64,000 nucleotides of DNA from Bos javanicus (lineage: Eukaryota; Chordata; Mammalia; Artiodactyla; Bovidae): assembly GCF_032452875.1 (NCBI RefSeq), contig NC_083869.1:126796001-126860000 (forward strand), written 5' to 3'. Positions 11,454-23,700 of this stretch are shown piece by piece. The notes beneath the pieces were generated by a model. The model saw only the letters and a list, made by a program, of their open reading frames with translations. It made no database searches and was not told where the DNA came from. The stretch's first letter is position 1, and each line of letters begins with the position of its first letter. The translations under genes were made by a program, and so were the position numbers.

Positions 11454-11755
11454 GGCCAACCTTTGCCTACACCTTACCATATTGAGCAGTACAAACCTAC
11501 CCTTGGAAGAGTTCCAGAGATAGGAAGGGAAGGTGAAATGAGGAAGCACACTGCCCAAGACTCAGTGGTTACAATCCTTACCAGACAGTTTAATAAGTCA
11601 CACATGGATTCCATCTTCACCCCCAACCTGTTTGGTCCCTAACAAGAGGACAGACTAGTTGCCTTCCGCTATATCTTCCTCCACCCTACCCTTGCCTCAG
11701 GCCACTAAACTAAAGGCTAAGGACTAGAGCTTCGGGGGAGTATCTGGATAGGATT

Positions 11756-14700
11756 TTATCCTAGCATCCAGCCTATCACCGCGAGAAGAAAGATGGCCAT
11801 CCAGGATCCTGCAGGAAAGAAAGAAATGATTTTAAAGCAGAATTAGGTGGCTTTGTGAGCCTAGGAAACATTTTAGGCTTAAACACTCTACTTTGGAGAT
11901 TATTTAGTAAGTCATTCATGCATTCTTTCAACTAAGCTTTCCTGGGGCTCACTGCATGGCCCTGAGTACTCAGTTGGATAGCATCACTGACTCAATGGAC
12001 ATGAGTGTGAGCAAACCCCAGGAAATAGGGAAAGACAGGAAAGCCTGGCATGCTGCCATTCATGCGGTAACAAAGAGTTGGCTATGACTTAGTGACTGAA
12101 CAACAACTGTGCGGCAGTTCCACTGCTGGTCTGGGGGTGAGATGGATGGAGATGCAGAAATGAACTCTCCATTCAGTGGGGACTCCACTCAACCCCCTCA
12201 CTTGTCATTTCCTTCCTGGCCTTGTATCTTGACATTTCAACCCCTACTCTAAATCATTTCTGGATAGCCTCAGGTTCTGATAAGGGATAAAACGTTATGA
12301 CTACAAACAGTCCCCAAATGACAACTCTGCCATGTATAGCTGAGAAAGCTAAGACTTAGGGTAAATAACTTCTCCCAAGTCACATACTATTGAGTAGAGA
12401 TAAGATCCACCCCAGATCCTGGTGCAGCCATCAGAACTTTGTCACAGCAACCCCTGGGTACCAACCTGCCAGACTCCTGGGGCTGGAGGCACTGGACTCT
12501 GAAACCGCAAACGAAGAAAGATTAAGCTTAAACTTTTTAGGCTTAAACACTCTACTCTGGGGATTATTTAGTGTCATTTATGCATTCTTTGTGGAGAAGG
12601 AAATGGCAACCCACTCCAGTATTCTTGCCTGGAGAATCCCAGGGACAGAGGAGCCTGGTGGGCTACTGTCTATGGGATCACACAGAGTCAGACACAACTG
12701 AAGCAACTTAGCAGCAGCAGCAGCATGCATTATTTGATTAAGCAAAAGGACCATTTCTTGAAGCATGGGCTCAGAAGGTTGTGATAATGAACCTTCTGCC
12801 TCTAAAGAATGGACTTACTAAGAAGACTCTCACTTTCCTGTGAGTGTCAGAGCTTTGGAAGGTTGTCACCAAATGGAGAAAAGAGAGATGGTTTCAGACT
12901 AGCAGGAAGGTTTACAAAAGCAGACTGGCACAAGAGATAAACAGACTGGGTGAAAATGGGTCTGGGGTGGGCAGAAAAGATGAGAATGGGAGGAGAAAAG
13001 TTTAATGAGTGAGAAAGGGAACCAGGATGGGGTGAGAGAGGAGATCTCTCCAGAGCAAAGGGGTCAAGGAGGAGGACACAGACTGGAATTGAGGGAAGAG
13101 TATGGTAGGAAGAGGTGAAAGGGTTGGCATCTCAGAACAGGTCAGTGGGGAAATATGGAAGAGGAGCCAAGGAGGCCCCCAAATGATCCAGTTACCACTT
13201 AATCGAATGGGCCCAAACACCAGCCAGCCAGTGCCACTCTCCCGGCCCTCCTGGGTTGCGATCTCCCAGGCTCGATTCCTCCCAGGCAGACTGTTCTTTC
13301 TACAGGTCTGTGGGGACAAAGCAGAAGGGTAGCGAAGTCTCTCTCCGCCCTTGCCTGGTCGGGCCTTTGCCTGAGATGCCCTGGTTGCCCCAGTGAATTC
13401 ACCAAAATCCTGCCCTTTAGGATCAATCTACAGGCCCCCTGCCCTGGGCAGGCTAGGCCAGGCCCCAGCACCACCATCCTCCAGGCCCCACCTTAGTCCC
13501 ACCCTCGGGGTGAAGGAATTGCAGGGAGCCCAGCTCCCCAGCTAGCCGCCCACAGCTGTGGCCCGTGGAGCACCTAGTGCTGCCCGCTCACCGGTGGACA
13601 CGGGCGTCCTGCCTGCTTGTCACACAGGGTCACTCGGCTGTGCAGGTAGAGCACATCGCTGGGCAAGAGGCGGAACGGGTTGAAGGCCAGTTTCACCTCC
13701 AAGGAGGCCCCGTTGGCCCGCGGGCCCTCCAGCAGCCGCTTGCTGACCGGGCAACTGTCGGGAGAGGCAGCGTCCCCCATGGTTAGGAGCCCAGGCAAAC
13801 ACTGATTCCCCCTTTCTGGCTTGTCCAGTGTGGGTGTACATGCTGGGTCTCATGATGAAAATTCACGTGCATTATTTCATTGTATTCTCACATCAGTCAT
13901 AGGAGGACAATACTTTTGCCCCCCTCCTCTTTCTTTCTTTACTTCTTTCTCTCCCTCCTTTTCTTCCCTTCCCTCCTTGTCTCCCTCTCCTTCCCTTCAT
14001 TTCTCTCTCCTTCCCTCTTTCCCTCCCTCTCTCCCCTTTTTCTTTCTTTCTCTTTCCCTCCTTCCTTTTTTTTAAAAAACGTCTTTTCTCTCCCTCTGTC
14101 TTTTCCTTTTTCTCCTTCCTCTCTTACTTCTATTATTATTTTGATGATGTGGTGGTAGTAACTTAAGGCAAGATGACCTTTTATTTTTATGTGTGTTTTT
14201 CTAAGGCCCTCCCCTTTCAGTAAAGTGCGCTTCTTCGCTGGACATAGTTTATCAGTGATCACTTATCAGCTGCTGCACATTAAAAAAAGGAAACCTCAGC
14301 TACTGGTGGCAAACTCTGATAGACACAAAAAATTATGAGCTCAGGGATTTGGAGGTAGTGGCCTGAATTGTTCATGGTGTTGTCATGGTGACTTTTTTGA
14401 GGTGACAGTAACCTAAATGTAACCCCTTGACTATAACTGTTAACACTGGGATAGAGTCCGTGGGCAGACAGTCTTACTGTGCTTAGGTTCTGTTCTCTTC
14501 CTGGTGCTTGGGAGAAAGTTCACTCAGGGAACTGAGTGAATAAAACAGACCAAACCTCCTATTCTCTTGTGGGTAAGAGGAGACATACAATAAATAACTT
14601 AATTAAAAAAAAGTAAACGAGCTCATGTAACATAGTATATAATAGGAGGTGATAAGTAGAAGAAAGAAATATGGATCTAGACTGGATGAGTGGAGGATAG

Positions 14701-17700
14701 TTGCAATTTTAAATAGCAAGGATGAGTAGGCTTCATTGAAATGGTGTCCTTTAAGTAAAGACTAAAGGGATGAGAATTTTCCATATAGGTATCAGGGCAT
14801 TGAGGATTCCAGGAAGAGAAAACAGCCAATGTAAAAGCCTAAGGGAGAGCAAATTATCTTCCCACTAAAGTACCTGTCCCCACAGATGCTACCTCCTTGG
14901 GCATTAGGGAATCACCTCTATGACCTCTCTCCCGTGTACTTTCTGAAGCCCGTGTAATCTTTTTATACCCTGGGGTCTTTATTCCAGGACTCAAGCTTGC
15001 TTGCTTGCTCAGTTGCTTCAGTCATGTCTGACTCTTTGAGACACTATGGACTGTAGCCCGCCAGGCTCCTCTGACCATGGGATTTCCTGGGCAAGAATAC
15101 TGAAGTGAATTGCCATGCCCACCTCCAGGGGATCTTCCTGACCCAAGGGTCTAACCTGCGTCTCTTGTGTCTCCTTCATTGGCAGGCAGGTTCTTTACCA
15201 CTAGTGCCACCTGTGAAGCCCAGTATTTTTCACCCTTGGGTCTTTATCCCTGGTGGCTCAGATGGTAAAGCGTCTGCCTGCAATGTGAGAGACCCAGGTT
15301 CGATCCCTGGGTCGGGAAGATCCCCTGGAGAAGGAAGTGGCAACCCACTCCAGTACTCTTGCCTGTAAACTTCCATGGATGGAGGAGCCTGGGAGGCTAC
15401 AGTCCATGGGGTCGCCAAGAGTCAGACATGAATAAGCTATTTCACTTTCACTTTCTTTATTCCAAAACTCAAGCTTACTATCAATAAAATCCATTCTAGT
15501 TTCCCCCCTTGATGGTCCTTTTCTTCTACTTCTTTTATCTTTGGCTGCATCATGTGGCTTGTGGGATCTCAGTGGTTGGAATTGAACCTAGCTCCGTGGC
15601 AATGAAAGCGCCAAGTCCTAACCACTGGACTGGGAATTCTGTCCTTTTTTTCTTTTAAAGATGAGGAAACTGAAGCTTAGAAAAGCTAAGTAGGTTGTCC
15701 AAGTTCCTTCAGGTAGCAATCTGGATGCAGTGCCACCAATACCCTTAATCACTAGGTTCTCTTTTCTCCAACAAAGGGGCTTCCCTGGTGGCTCAGATGG
15801 TAAAGAATCTGCCTGTAATGCAGGAGACCCGGGTTCCATCCCTGGCTGGGGAAGATCCCCTGGAGAAGGGCATGGCAACCCACTCCAGTATTCTTGCCTG
15901 GAGAATTCCGTGGACAGAGGAGTCTGGCGGACTACAGTTCATGGGGTCACAAAAAGTCAGACGTGATTCACTTTCACTTTCTCTTTCCTCCTGACAAAGG
16001 AAGAATTGCATGGTAGAATGGATTTGATGGTGTTTCAGAACCAGGACTCTGGAAGCATGAGTAGATCAGCATTATGGCCATGGTCTAGTCATTAAATTCT
16101 GAATCCTCTAATCCTCTCATTTTTAAAGTGGAGGAAATAATACTTCACAGGGTTTTTTCAGGAATAAATGAGGCGATGAATGATTCACTGTGCTCTGTGA
16201 ACCCTTGTTAATAATAATGAAATAAAACCAGGAGGCAGGAGACATGGCTCATTCCCTTGACCATGAGCTGTTGAGGGTAAGGACCTGAACCACCACTTAG
16301 CAAGGTCTACCACTTACGAGTTGTGTGAACTGAGCCGAAGTTTCTCCATCTATAAAATGGGAATGAAAATATAACTATCTCATACAGTGTATTGTGAGTC
16401 TTATGTGAATTAATATATGCGAAGTGATTTGAACAGTGTCTGTTCAAATGTCAAATATATTAGGTAGTGTATTGTACCCTGAAATGTTAGCTTTGTTTCC
16501 GTTTTTTACTTTTATGACTGTAAACCCTCAGTAATTGTTTGAGGAAAGAAGACAAGGAATGAGTGGTGTTAATTGGCTGTAATCTTGTATAGGACTTCAT
16601 TTCCCATCACCTTAATTTACTCATCTGAAACATGGAAATGATAATAATCTTTGCATTTTTTTCAATAAACATTCACCCAGCACTTACTTTCTCCTCCTGC
16701 TTACGTACTAGCAGTACAGAGAAGGGTGACAGGACCTGTGCTCGTGGGTATAAAACCACCCAGCCCAAGCTACAGTCCAAGAGCTAGAGTAGCAGCGAAA
16801 GGAGGTTACCAGGGCCCCACGGGTACTTACCTTTTCTTCACAAAGTAGTGGGTGGCCTTAACAGCACCAGTCCTGGAGATGCTGGTGCTGGCGAAGACCT
16901 CATTGACCACCAGGGCAAATCTATTTGGGTCACTGCTTGTCGCTCTGAGGACTACGTAGAGAGGCTTGTGAAGGGGAGCTGGTCTGTTCTCAAGTGGAGA
17001 CAAGCACTGGGGGTCTGTGTAGATGCCCAGGATGACGATGGTGTCCCCAGTGCCCAAAATATGGATGGTGATATACCTGGAGAGGGATGGCAATAAGACC
17101 GTCACTACAAAACCCCAGAGGCCGGGGTATCACTCACCCTCTGTGTTGTACCTCAGTTCACAGAGCACTGGTAGCCACAGAGAACCAGGGGCAGGGAAGT
17201 GTTAGTCGCTCAATCATTCCAGCTCTTTGTTGAGCCTGCCAGGCTCCTCTCTCCATGGAATTCTCCAGGCAAGAATACTGGTGTGGGTAGTCATGCCCTT
17301 CTCCAGGGGATCTTCCCAATCCAGGATTCAAACCTGGGTCTCCTGCATTGCAGGCAGATTCTTTATTGTCTGAGCCACCAGGGAAGCCCACGGGAAGGGA
17401 GTGGAGCGGCAAGTTTGCTAACCTTCTTCCTGGACCTCCTAAAAAGTGAGGGGCCACGTCATAGATCCTCAGACCCCAGGGCCATTGGAGATATCTGAGC
17501 CATCCTACCTCAAGGTAATTTACATAAACAACCCATAATGTATTACTTCATAAAAGCATCTTTTTCTTCCACTAATACTTTGAATCTTAGTCCAAGAGGT
17601 ACCTATGATGGCTGGGTGGGCATGGCGGGGGGAACCAACATCCGGAGGGTGTTGACTCCTTTTGCGTTGATTATAGGTAGCAGTGGGAACTCTGCAGGGC

Positions 17701-20700
17701 CAAGCCAGAGAGGCAGCTGATGAAAAGGAACTCACGTGAAAGAGACTACTGGGTTGGGGTGAGTGACATTCACCACCAGAGCATACGTGCAGCTGAGGCT
17801 GAGCATCATGATGTCAGTTTTATTGGCAGCATCAGGGTGAGATTTCAGAAGCTGCGCCTCCAGAGAATAAAGGGCATGGCTCTTGTTGATCTGGAAAAAA
17901 CCGGGAGGCGGCCATTACCCTCAGATCTCCTGGGGAATCTCTGTCTTCCATCGTCGTTTGTTACAAGCTGTTTATTTAAACAAGAGGAATGGCCAAAGCC
18001 TGGACCTCTCTGGCAGTCCAGTGGTTAAGATGCTGCACCTCCCCTGCAGGGGACGCAGATTTGATCCCTGGTGGAAAATCCCGTGGCCAAAATATAGGGG
18101 CCAAGAAAAGAGTAATGGCTAAAGTTTACTGAGCATGGGTTATATTCCAGGCACTATGGTCTGAATGCAACTCTGAGGAGGGGTCCATTATTACTCCCAT
18201 TTTACAGAAGGGTAAACTGAGGCTTATTTCTTTGTCTGCACAGTGCGCCTGCAGGATCTTAGTTCCCCAACAGGGATTATACCCAGGCCCTCAGCAGTGA
18301 AAGCACAGAGCTCTAACCACTAGACTGCCAGGGAATTCCCAAAAGAGTAAACGGAGGGTTAGAAAGTTAAAAGATTTACCCAAAGCAACTAACAAAGCCA
18401 GAATTCAACATCTCACTGATCCCAGAGCCCATGTTCTTAACCTCTGTGTCAGTGGTTCTCAAATTTCAACATGCATTTTAGAATTTCCTGGAAAAAAATA
18501 AAAGAATCACTGTGGGACGTGTTAAAATGGCTGATGCCTGGTCCTAATCCCAAGATTCGGATATTTTTTTGATATTTCGTTGTTTTCCACAGGATTTCTT
18601 AAAAACAAATCAAAATGATTTGTTTTATTGCTGTAAATCAGGCAGTTTATTTTAAAAAGAACACAGAGAATTCTAGGGGCAAAGCCATGGACTTATCTAT
18701 TACATGTTGAAACTGTCAACTCTGTGCTACTGACTTGGGCAAGAGAACCCATCTGTGGGTGGCAGAACTAGATACTGGAGGAACTACATCACCCACCTTA
18801 CCCCACCATTGTAACAAACTCTGGTTTTCAAACTGAGCCCAGAGAGCTCCAAGGCCTCTTTGAAGGGGCATTAAAGTCTACCTATGTGTTAGGGGGAAGC
18901 TGATCCAGCAGGGCACTCTTCCTCCTGCTGCATTCAATCAGAGCTGCTCTATTTTTATATATTTCTTTTTATGTTTGGCTTTTCATAAGAGCCCTTTCCA
19001 GGAAAGGAAGTAACAGCACAGTGAGCAGTTAGGAGCACAAGCCAGCTCAGTTAATAACTAACTGTGTGACTTGGGATAATCCCTCAGCTTCTCTGATCCT
19101 TAGATTGTTCATCTGTAAAATGGAAACTTCACAGGATTATTGTGAAGATTTAGCGAGACATTGCGTATAAAAAAGATTCTGACCCACAGCACATGGTACA
19201 CAGTATGTGTGTGTCAATCGGTCGTGTCTGACTCTTTGTGACCCCATGGACTGTAGCCATGCTCCAGGCAAGAATACTGGAGTGGGTTGCCATTCCCTTC
19301 TCCCGGGGATCTTCCCGACCCGGGGATTGAACCCGGGTCTCCTGCATTACAGGCAGATTCTTTAACATCTGAGCTACCAGGGAAGCCCAGCACACAGTAA
19401 GACATTAATAAATACCGGTTGTAGTTGTGGTAGTTATTATTTTAAAGGATTCTGTGGCTGACAAGTTTGGAAATCAATTTCCCAATCCATCCAACATGGC
19501 ACCATTTATAAAGGCATTCCTAATCTGATGAGAGACAACATGGTCTCCTCCCCCAAAAGACTAGTCTGATTGCTAAGACTTGACTTCATTCCAGAGAATT
19601 ATCCTTCATTTCAATTGAAATAAAGTCACAACTGGTACCAGTCATTCATTTCCCAGTCCCTCCCCCGAAGCACACATACAGCCCAACTTCCTGTCAGAGG
19701 ATCCCTTCCAGATTGCTCACAGAGAGGTGGAGTCCACAAGAACCCTCTTTCTTCTCCACGGTGAAGACCTGGGCTCTGCGACCCTCCTCTGACTTGCTGA
19801 CACTGGAGCATCCTGAAAAGGCGCCTTTCCCCAGGATCCAGTGGCGCGTCTTCAGGAAGCAGCTGCTCAGGACCACCTCAATTTTCTGTGGCTGGCAGCG
19901 CAGAGCCACCAATGCCCCGGATAGTTCTGTAGGGGGATAAGAGCCAGGACAGAGCTTCCTGAGGCTCCCGAGGTGATGCCATGGGCAGGGGTACTAGTTC
20001 TAATCTGGGGGTCCAACCCATAGCCACTCCCTTAAAGACTCTCCCTCATGGGAGGAGAGACCCCTCTGCCATGATTGCACTGGGGACCCTAATCCCTGGC
20101 CTTAGCTGATCCACTCAGAATCTCTTTCCCAGGAACTGAGCCTGAAAGGAGGCAATAAGGCTTGAGAGTTGTGAGGCAGCCCTCTCCTGCCTTGTGGGCT
20201 GAGATGCAGGAACAGCCAGTGTTTGAAGAGAGGAACAAAGCAGTTGTGGGTACCGAAGGGAGTGAAGCAAGACTGAGAGAGGAGAGAGGGGTGACTCGCT
20301 GGTTGCCACCGCATCCATATTTCCAAGTCCCGGGGGACCCTGGCTGGAGCCTACCCTTGGGCTCCATGAGACACCCTTGTAATAAATTCTTCTGTTTGCC
20401 CTTCTCCAACCCATTGGCTTCTGTTACTTGCCTGTCAAGATTATTTGAGGAGATAATAATTTGCTTTGTTCTTTGATTTCCTTCTTATTCCAACGGGTAA
20501 CCTGGACCCTGGGGTTTTTGAGGGACCTAAACTGTCTGAACTCCATAGCTCTTTCTGTCTTGTAAAAGCCTAAACTCCTGGAGAGACAGCCGAGGGAGGG
20601 AGGGAGCACCACTGAGAGTCATGACAGAGAGGAACACATCTTCACGTCCTTTTCAGGATTTCTTAGCTTCACAAGGCAACAAATTTTGCTTTGTTCCATG

Positions 20701-23700
20701 TTTTCAGTTCTCTAAATTAATTAATTAATTATACTTAAATCGATTAGCATGGATTTTTCTGCCCCTGGCACCACACGGTGCCCTGACACATGTCGGGCAC
20801 CATGTTTGGGGTGATGAAGGAGAAGCTAATATTTAAGCCTTCTATTCTTTCTGTGTCTGTGCTTTCCACACTTGCTATTGAATTTGGGATGAACCGCTCA
20901 CAGTTAGTCATTAAAAGTAAAATATCATGGAAATACTAAACATTTCTGGACTTGCTTTATTACTTTGAATTTAAAGGTTTTGTTTCCTTTTTTTAAAAAA
21001 AAAAAAAAAAGCTCCTTGATTCTATCTTGGCAGACATGTTCGGTCAGAGGCACGGGCTGCAATATAAGAGCTGGTGCTTTGGAAGTTCCCAGGGGGTCTA
21101 GTGGTGAAGACTCTTGTGCTTCCACTGCAGGGGGTGTGGGTTGGATCCCTGGTTGGGGAATTAAGATCCCCCATGCTGCATGGCATGGCAAAAAAAAAAA
21201 AGAGTAGTCTTTTTTTAGAAAAATGGGGGGGTTAGATTTATTTCCACTGTAGGGGGCATATGTTTGGTTCCCAGGACCCAGCTTTAGCCCTGCCAGAGGC
21301 TGAGCCTGAGAGGTAGTTGATTGCTACTCACACAGGGAGATCCCGTGACTTCCACTTTTCTATAGTATCTGCTACACTTGTCTTGCCTCAACAAGACTTT
21401 TTCCCATTTCCCTGCTTAGCCCTCCAGGCCTCTGCTGGGGTTTTATCTTTGGTAGCTCATCATCTACTCCCCCCAGGAAGGCTTAATCTCAGATCAGTCG
21501 CTGGAATCCTGGGGGCTGAGGGTTGATGACTTGCCCATTCTACCTCTGCTGTACACCATATGTTTGCACCACCACCTCCAAATCCATATGTTAAATCCTA
21601 ATATCCAATGTGACATTATTAGGAGGTGGGTCCTTTGGGAATTGATTAGGTCACGAGAAGGGAATAGCAACCCACTCCAGTATTCTGGCCTGGAGAATTC
21701 CATGGACTGTATAGCCCATGGGGTCGCAGTGAATCAGACATGACTGAGTGACTTTCACTTCACTTAGGTCATGAGGGGAAAGCCCTCATGAACAGGATTG
21801 GTGACCCCAGAGAGCTCCCTTGCCCCTTCCATCCTGGAGGACACACTAAGAGGACAGCTGTCTGAACCAGGACGTGGGCCCTCACCCAATACCAAAGCTA
21901 CCCGTGACTTCATCTCAGACTGTCAGCTTCCCGAAATGTAAGGAATGAGTTTCTGTTGTTCATAAGCCAACCTATGCATGGTATTTTGTTATACCAGCCC
22001 GAACTAAGACAAATTCACATGTCTAGCTACGCTTGCTCTCACTGGAAATCACCTCTGCCCAGGTAGACTCTTTTAGATGTCAATGTCTAAACCTCACTAG
22101 CTCTCCCATACCCTTTGGACTTAGTTCATCTGGGCCTTCACAGAGTTGTGCAGAGTTCTTAGCTGCACTGTCCAGAGTTCCTCAGACTTACCTGAGTGGG
22201 CATAGTAGCTGTTATTGCACATACAACCTCCGCTGTCAGCTAGGTACTCATCCAAAGCACAGATTTCTGCTCCAGGACTGCTGCTCCCAGTGTGTCTGGG
22301 GGACACTTGACTGACTCCAGTCCTGGCAGAGGATTTTGTTGTCCCTGGGGAGATGGGAGTAAGGGGTGTTGAATGAGCAGCTGTTGTCTCGGGTGACGGG
22401 GTCATGGCAGTACCAGCACTGGGGGCTGATTCCATTGGAGAAGAAGGTGTTTGCATGATGGTATTGTGATGTCTTTCGGACTCCGTGCTTATCGTGGAGG
22501 ATGTTGTTAGGGTGAAGGGTGCAGCTGTAGTTACCCCTTCCTGAGCCCCAGGTATGCTTGTTCCAGGAACAGTTGTCTCCAGGGTGGTCATGGTTAGTGA
22601 AGTGGTGTGAGTAACGGCACGAGTGGTCACAGGTGAAGATTCTATCGCATCAGTGGTTTTGTCCAATGTTGCTCGGGAGATTGTAGCTGACATCTCAGAG
22701 ACAGTGGTTGTTGTGGACCCTGATGACGTAAGGTCAATGCCTGATGTGTTTAAAGCCATTGGAGTTGTGATTGTGGCTAATTTTGAAGAGTCAGCTGCCA
22801 CTGATGACTCCAGTCCATTGGCTGCACAGCTGGATGTGAATGGGGCTGCAGCTGGAGCACTCTGGTTCTGTTTCGAGGGCTTTGCTGTTGTGGCCATGCT
22901 GGATGAGGCTGTGCTTCTAGATGGCCCTCCCTGGGCCTTCAGTCTGGAAGTCATCATGGAATTTGGCAGTGTAGTGCCCTCAGAGGTTGTACTGATAACT
23001 GTATTTAATTTCTCCTCCTGAGTCTCATGTGTTGGGCTTGTCTGCTCAGTGGATCCAGCAGAGCTGCCGGTTGGTGATGAAGTTAGAAGAGCAACTGGTG
23101 TTGAATGTTGCTGGGACTCAGACATTGTTGTCCTCCCGGTTGTTGATGAGGCATTAGATGGAACTGCAGGGCCATCATCCCTCCCACTGTTGGATGGGGC
23201 TGAAGTTGTGGAGGAATACTCTGTAATTCCCAAAGCTGCAGAGTTGTTCATGGAGGATGTTGTAATTGACCCCCGGGTTGTCATAATGCCTATAAAGCAA
23301 ACAAACAAAAAGAAATCAATAGACCTGTTCCCTCCACCAATCCAGATGTTCTAACTTTACCAAATATCTTTATCACAAGATTCAATAAAGTAATATCAAC
23401 ACCAACTATATTATTACTGGCTTGCACCATTTATGTGCCAGCTCTGTGCTACTTTTATTTTCTTGGGCTCCAAAATCACTGCGGATGGTGACTGCAGCCA
23501 TGAAATTAAGATACTTGCTCCTTGGAAGAAAAGCTATGACAAACCTAGACAGAATATTAAAAAGCAGAGACATCACTTTGCCAACAAAGATCTGTATTGT
23601 CAAAGCTGTGGTTTTTCTAGTGGTCATGTATGGATGTGTAAGTTGGACCATAAAGAAGGTAGAGTGCCAAAGAATTGATGCTTTCACATTGTGGTGCTGG

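Noticed and set aside
15105..16011. Peptides such as GDPGSIPGSGRSPGEG seen in many frames across the window
   Set aside because: They recur because they are translations of Bov-tA SINE copies.
22623..23354. Long plus-strand frames opposite the mucin exon
   Set aside because: They mirror the low-complexity codons of the ZPLD2 mucin exon. No start context, splice sites or known domain support them.
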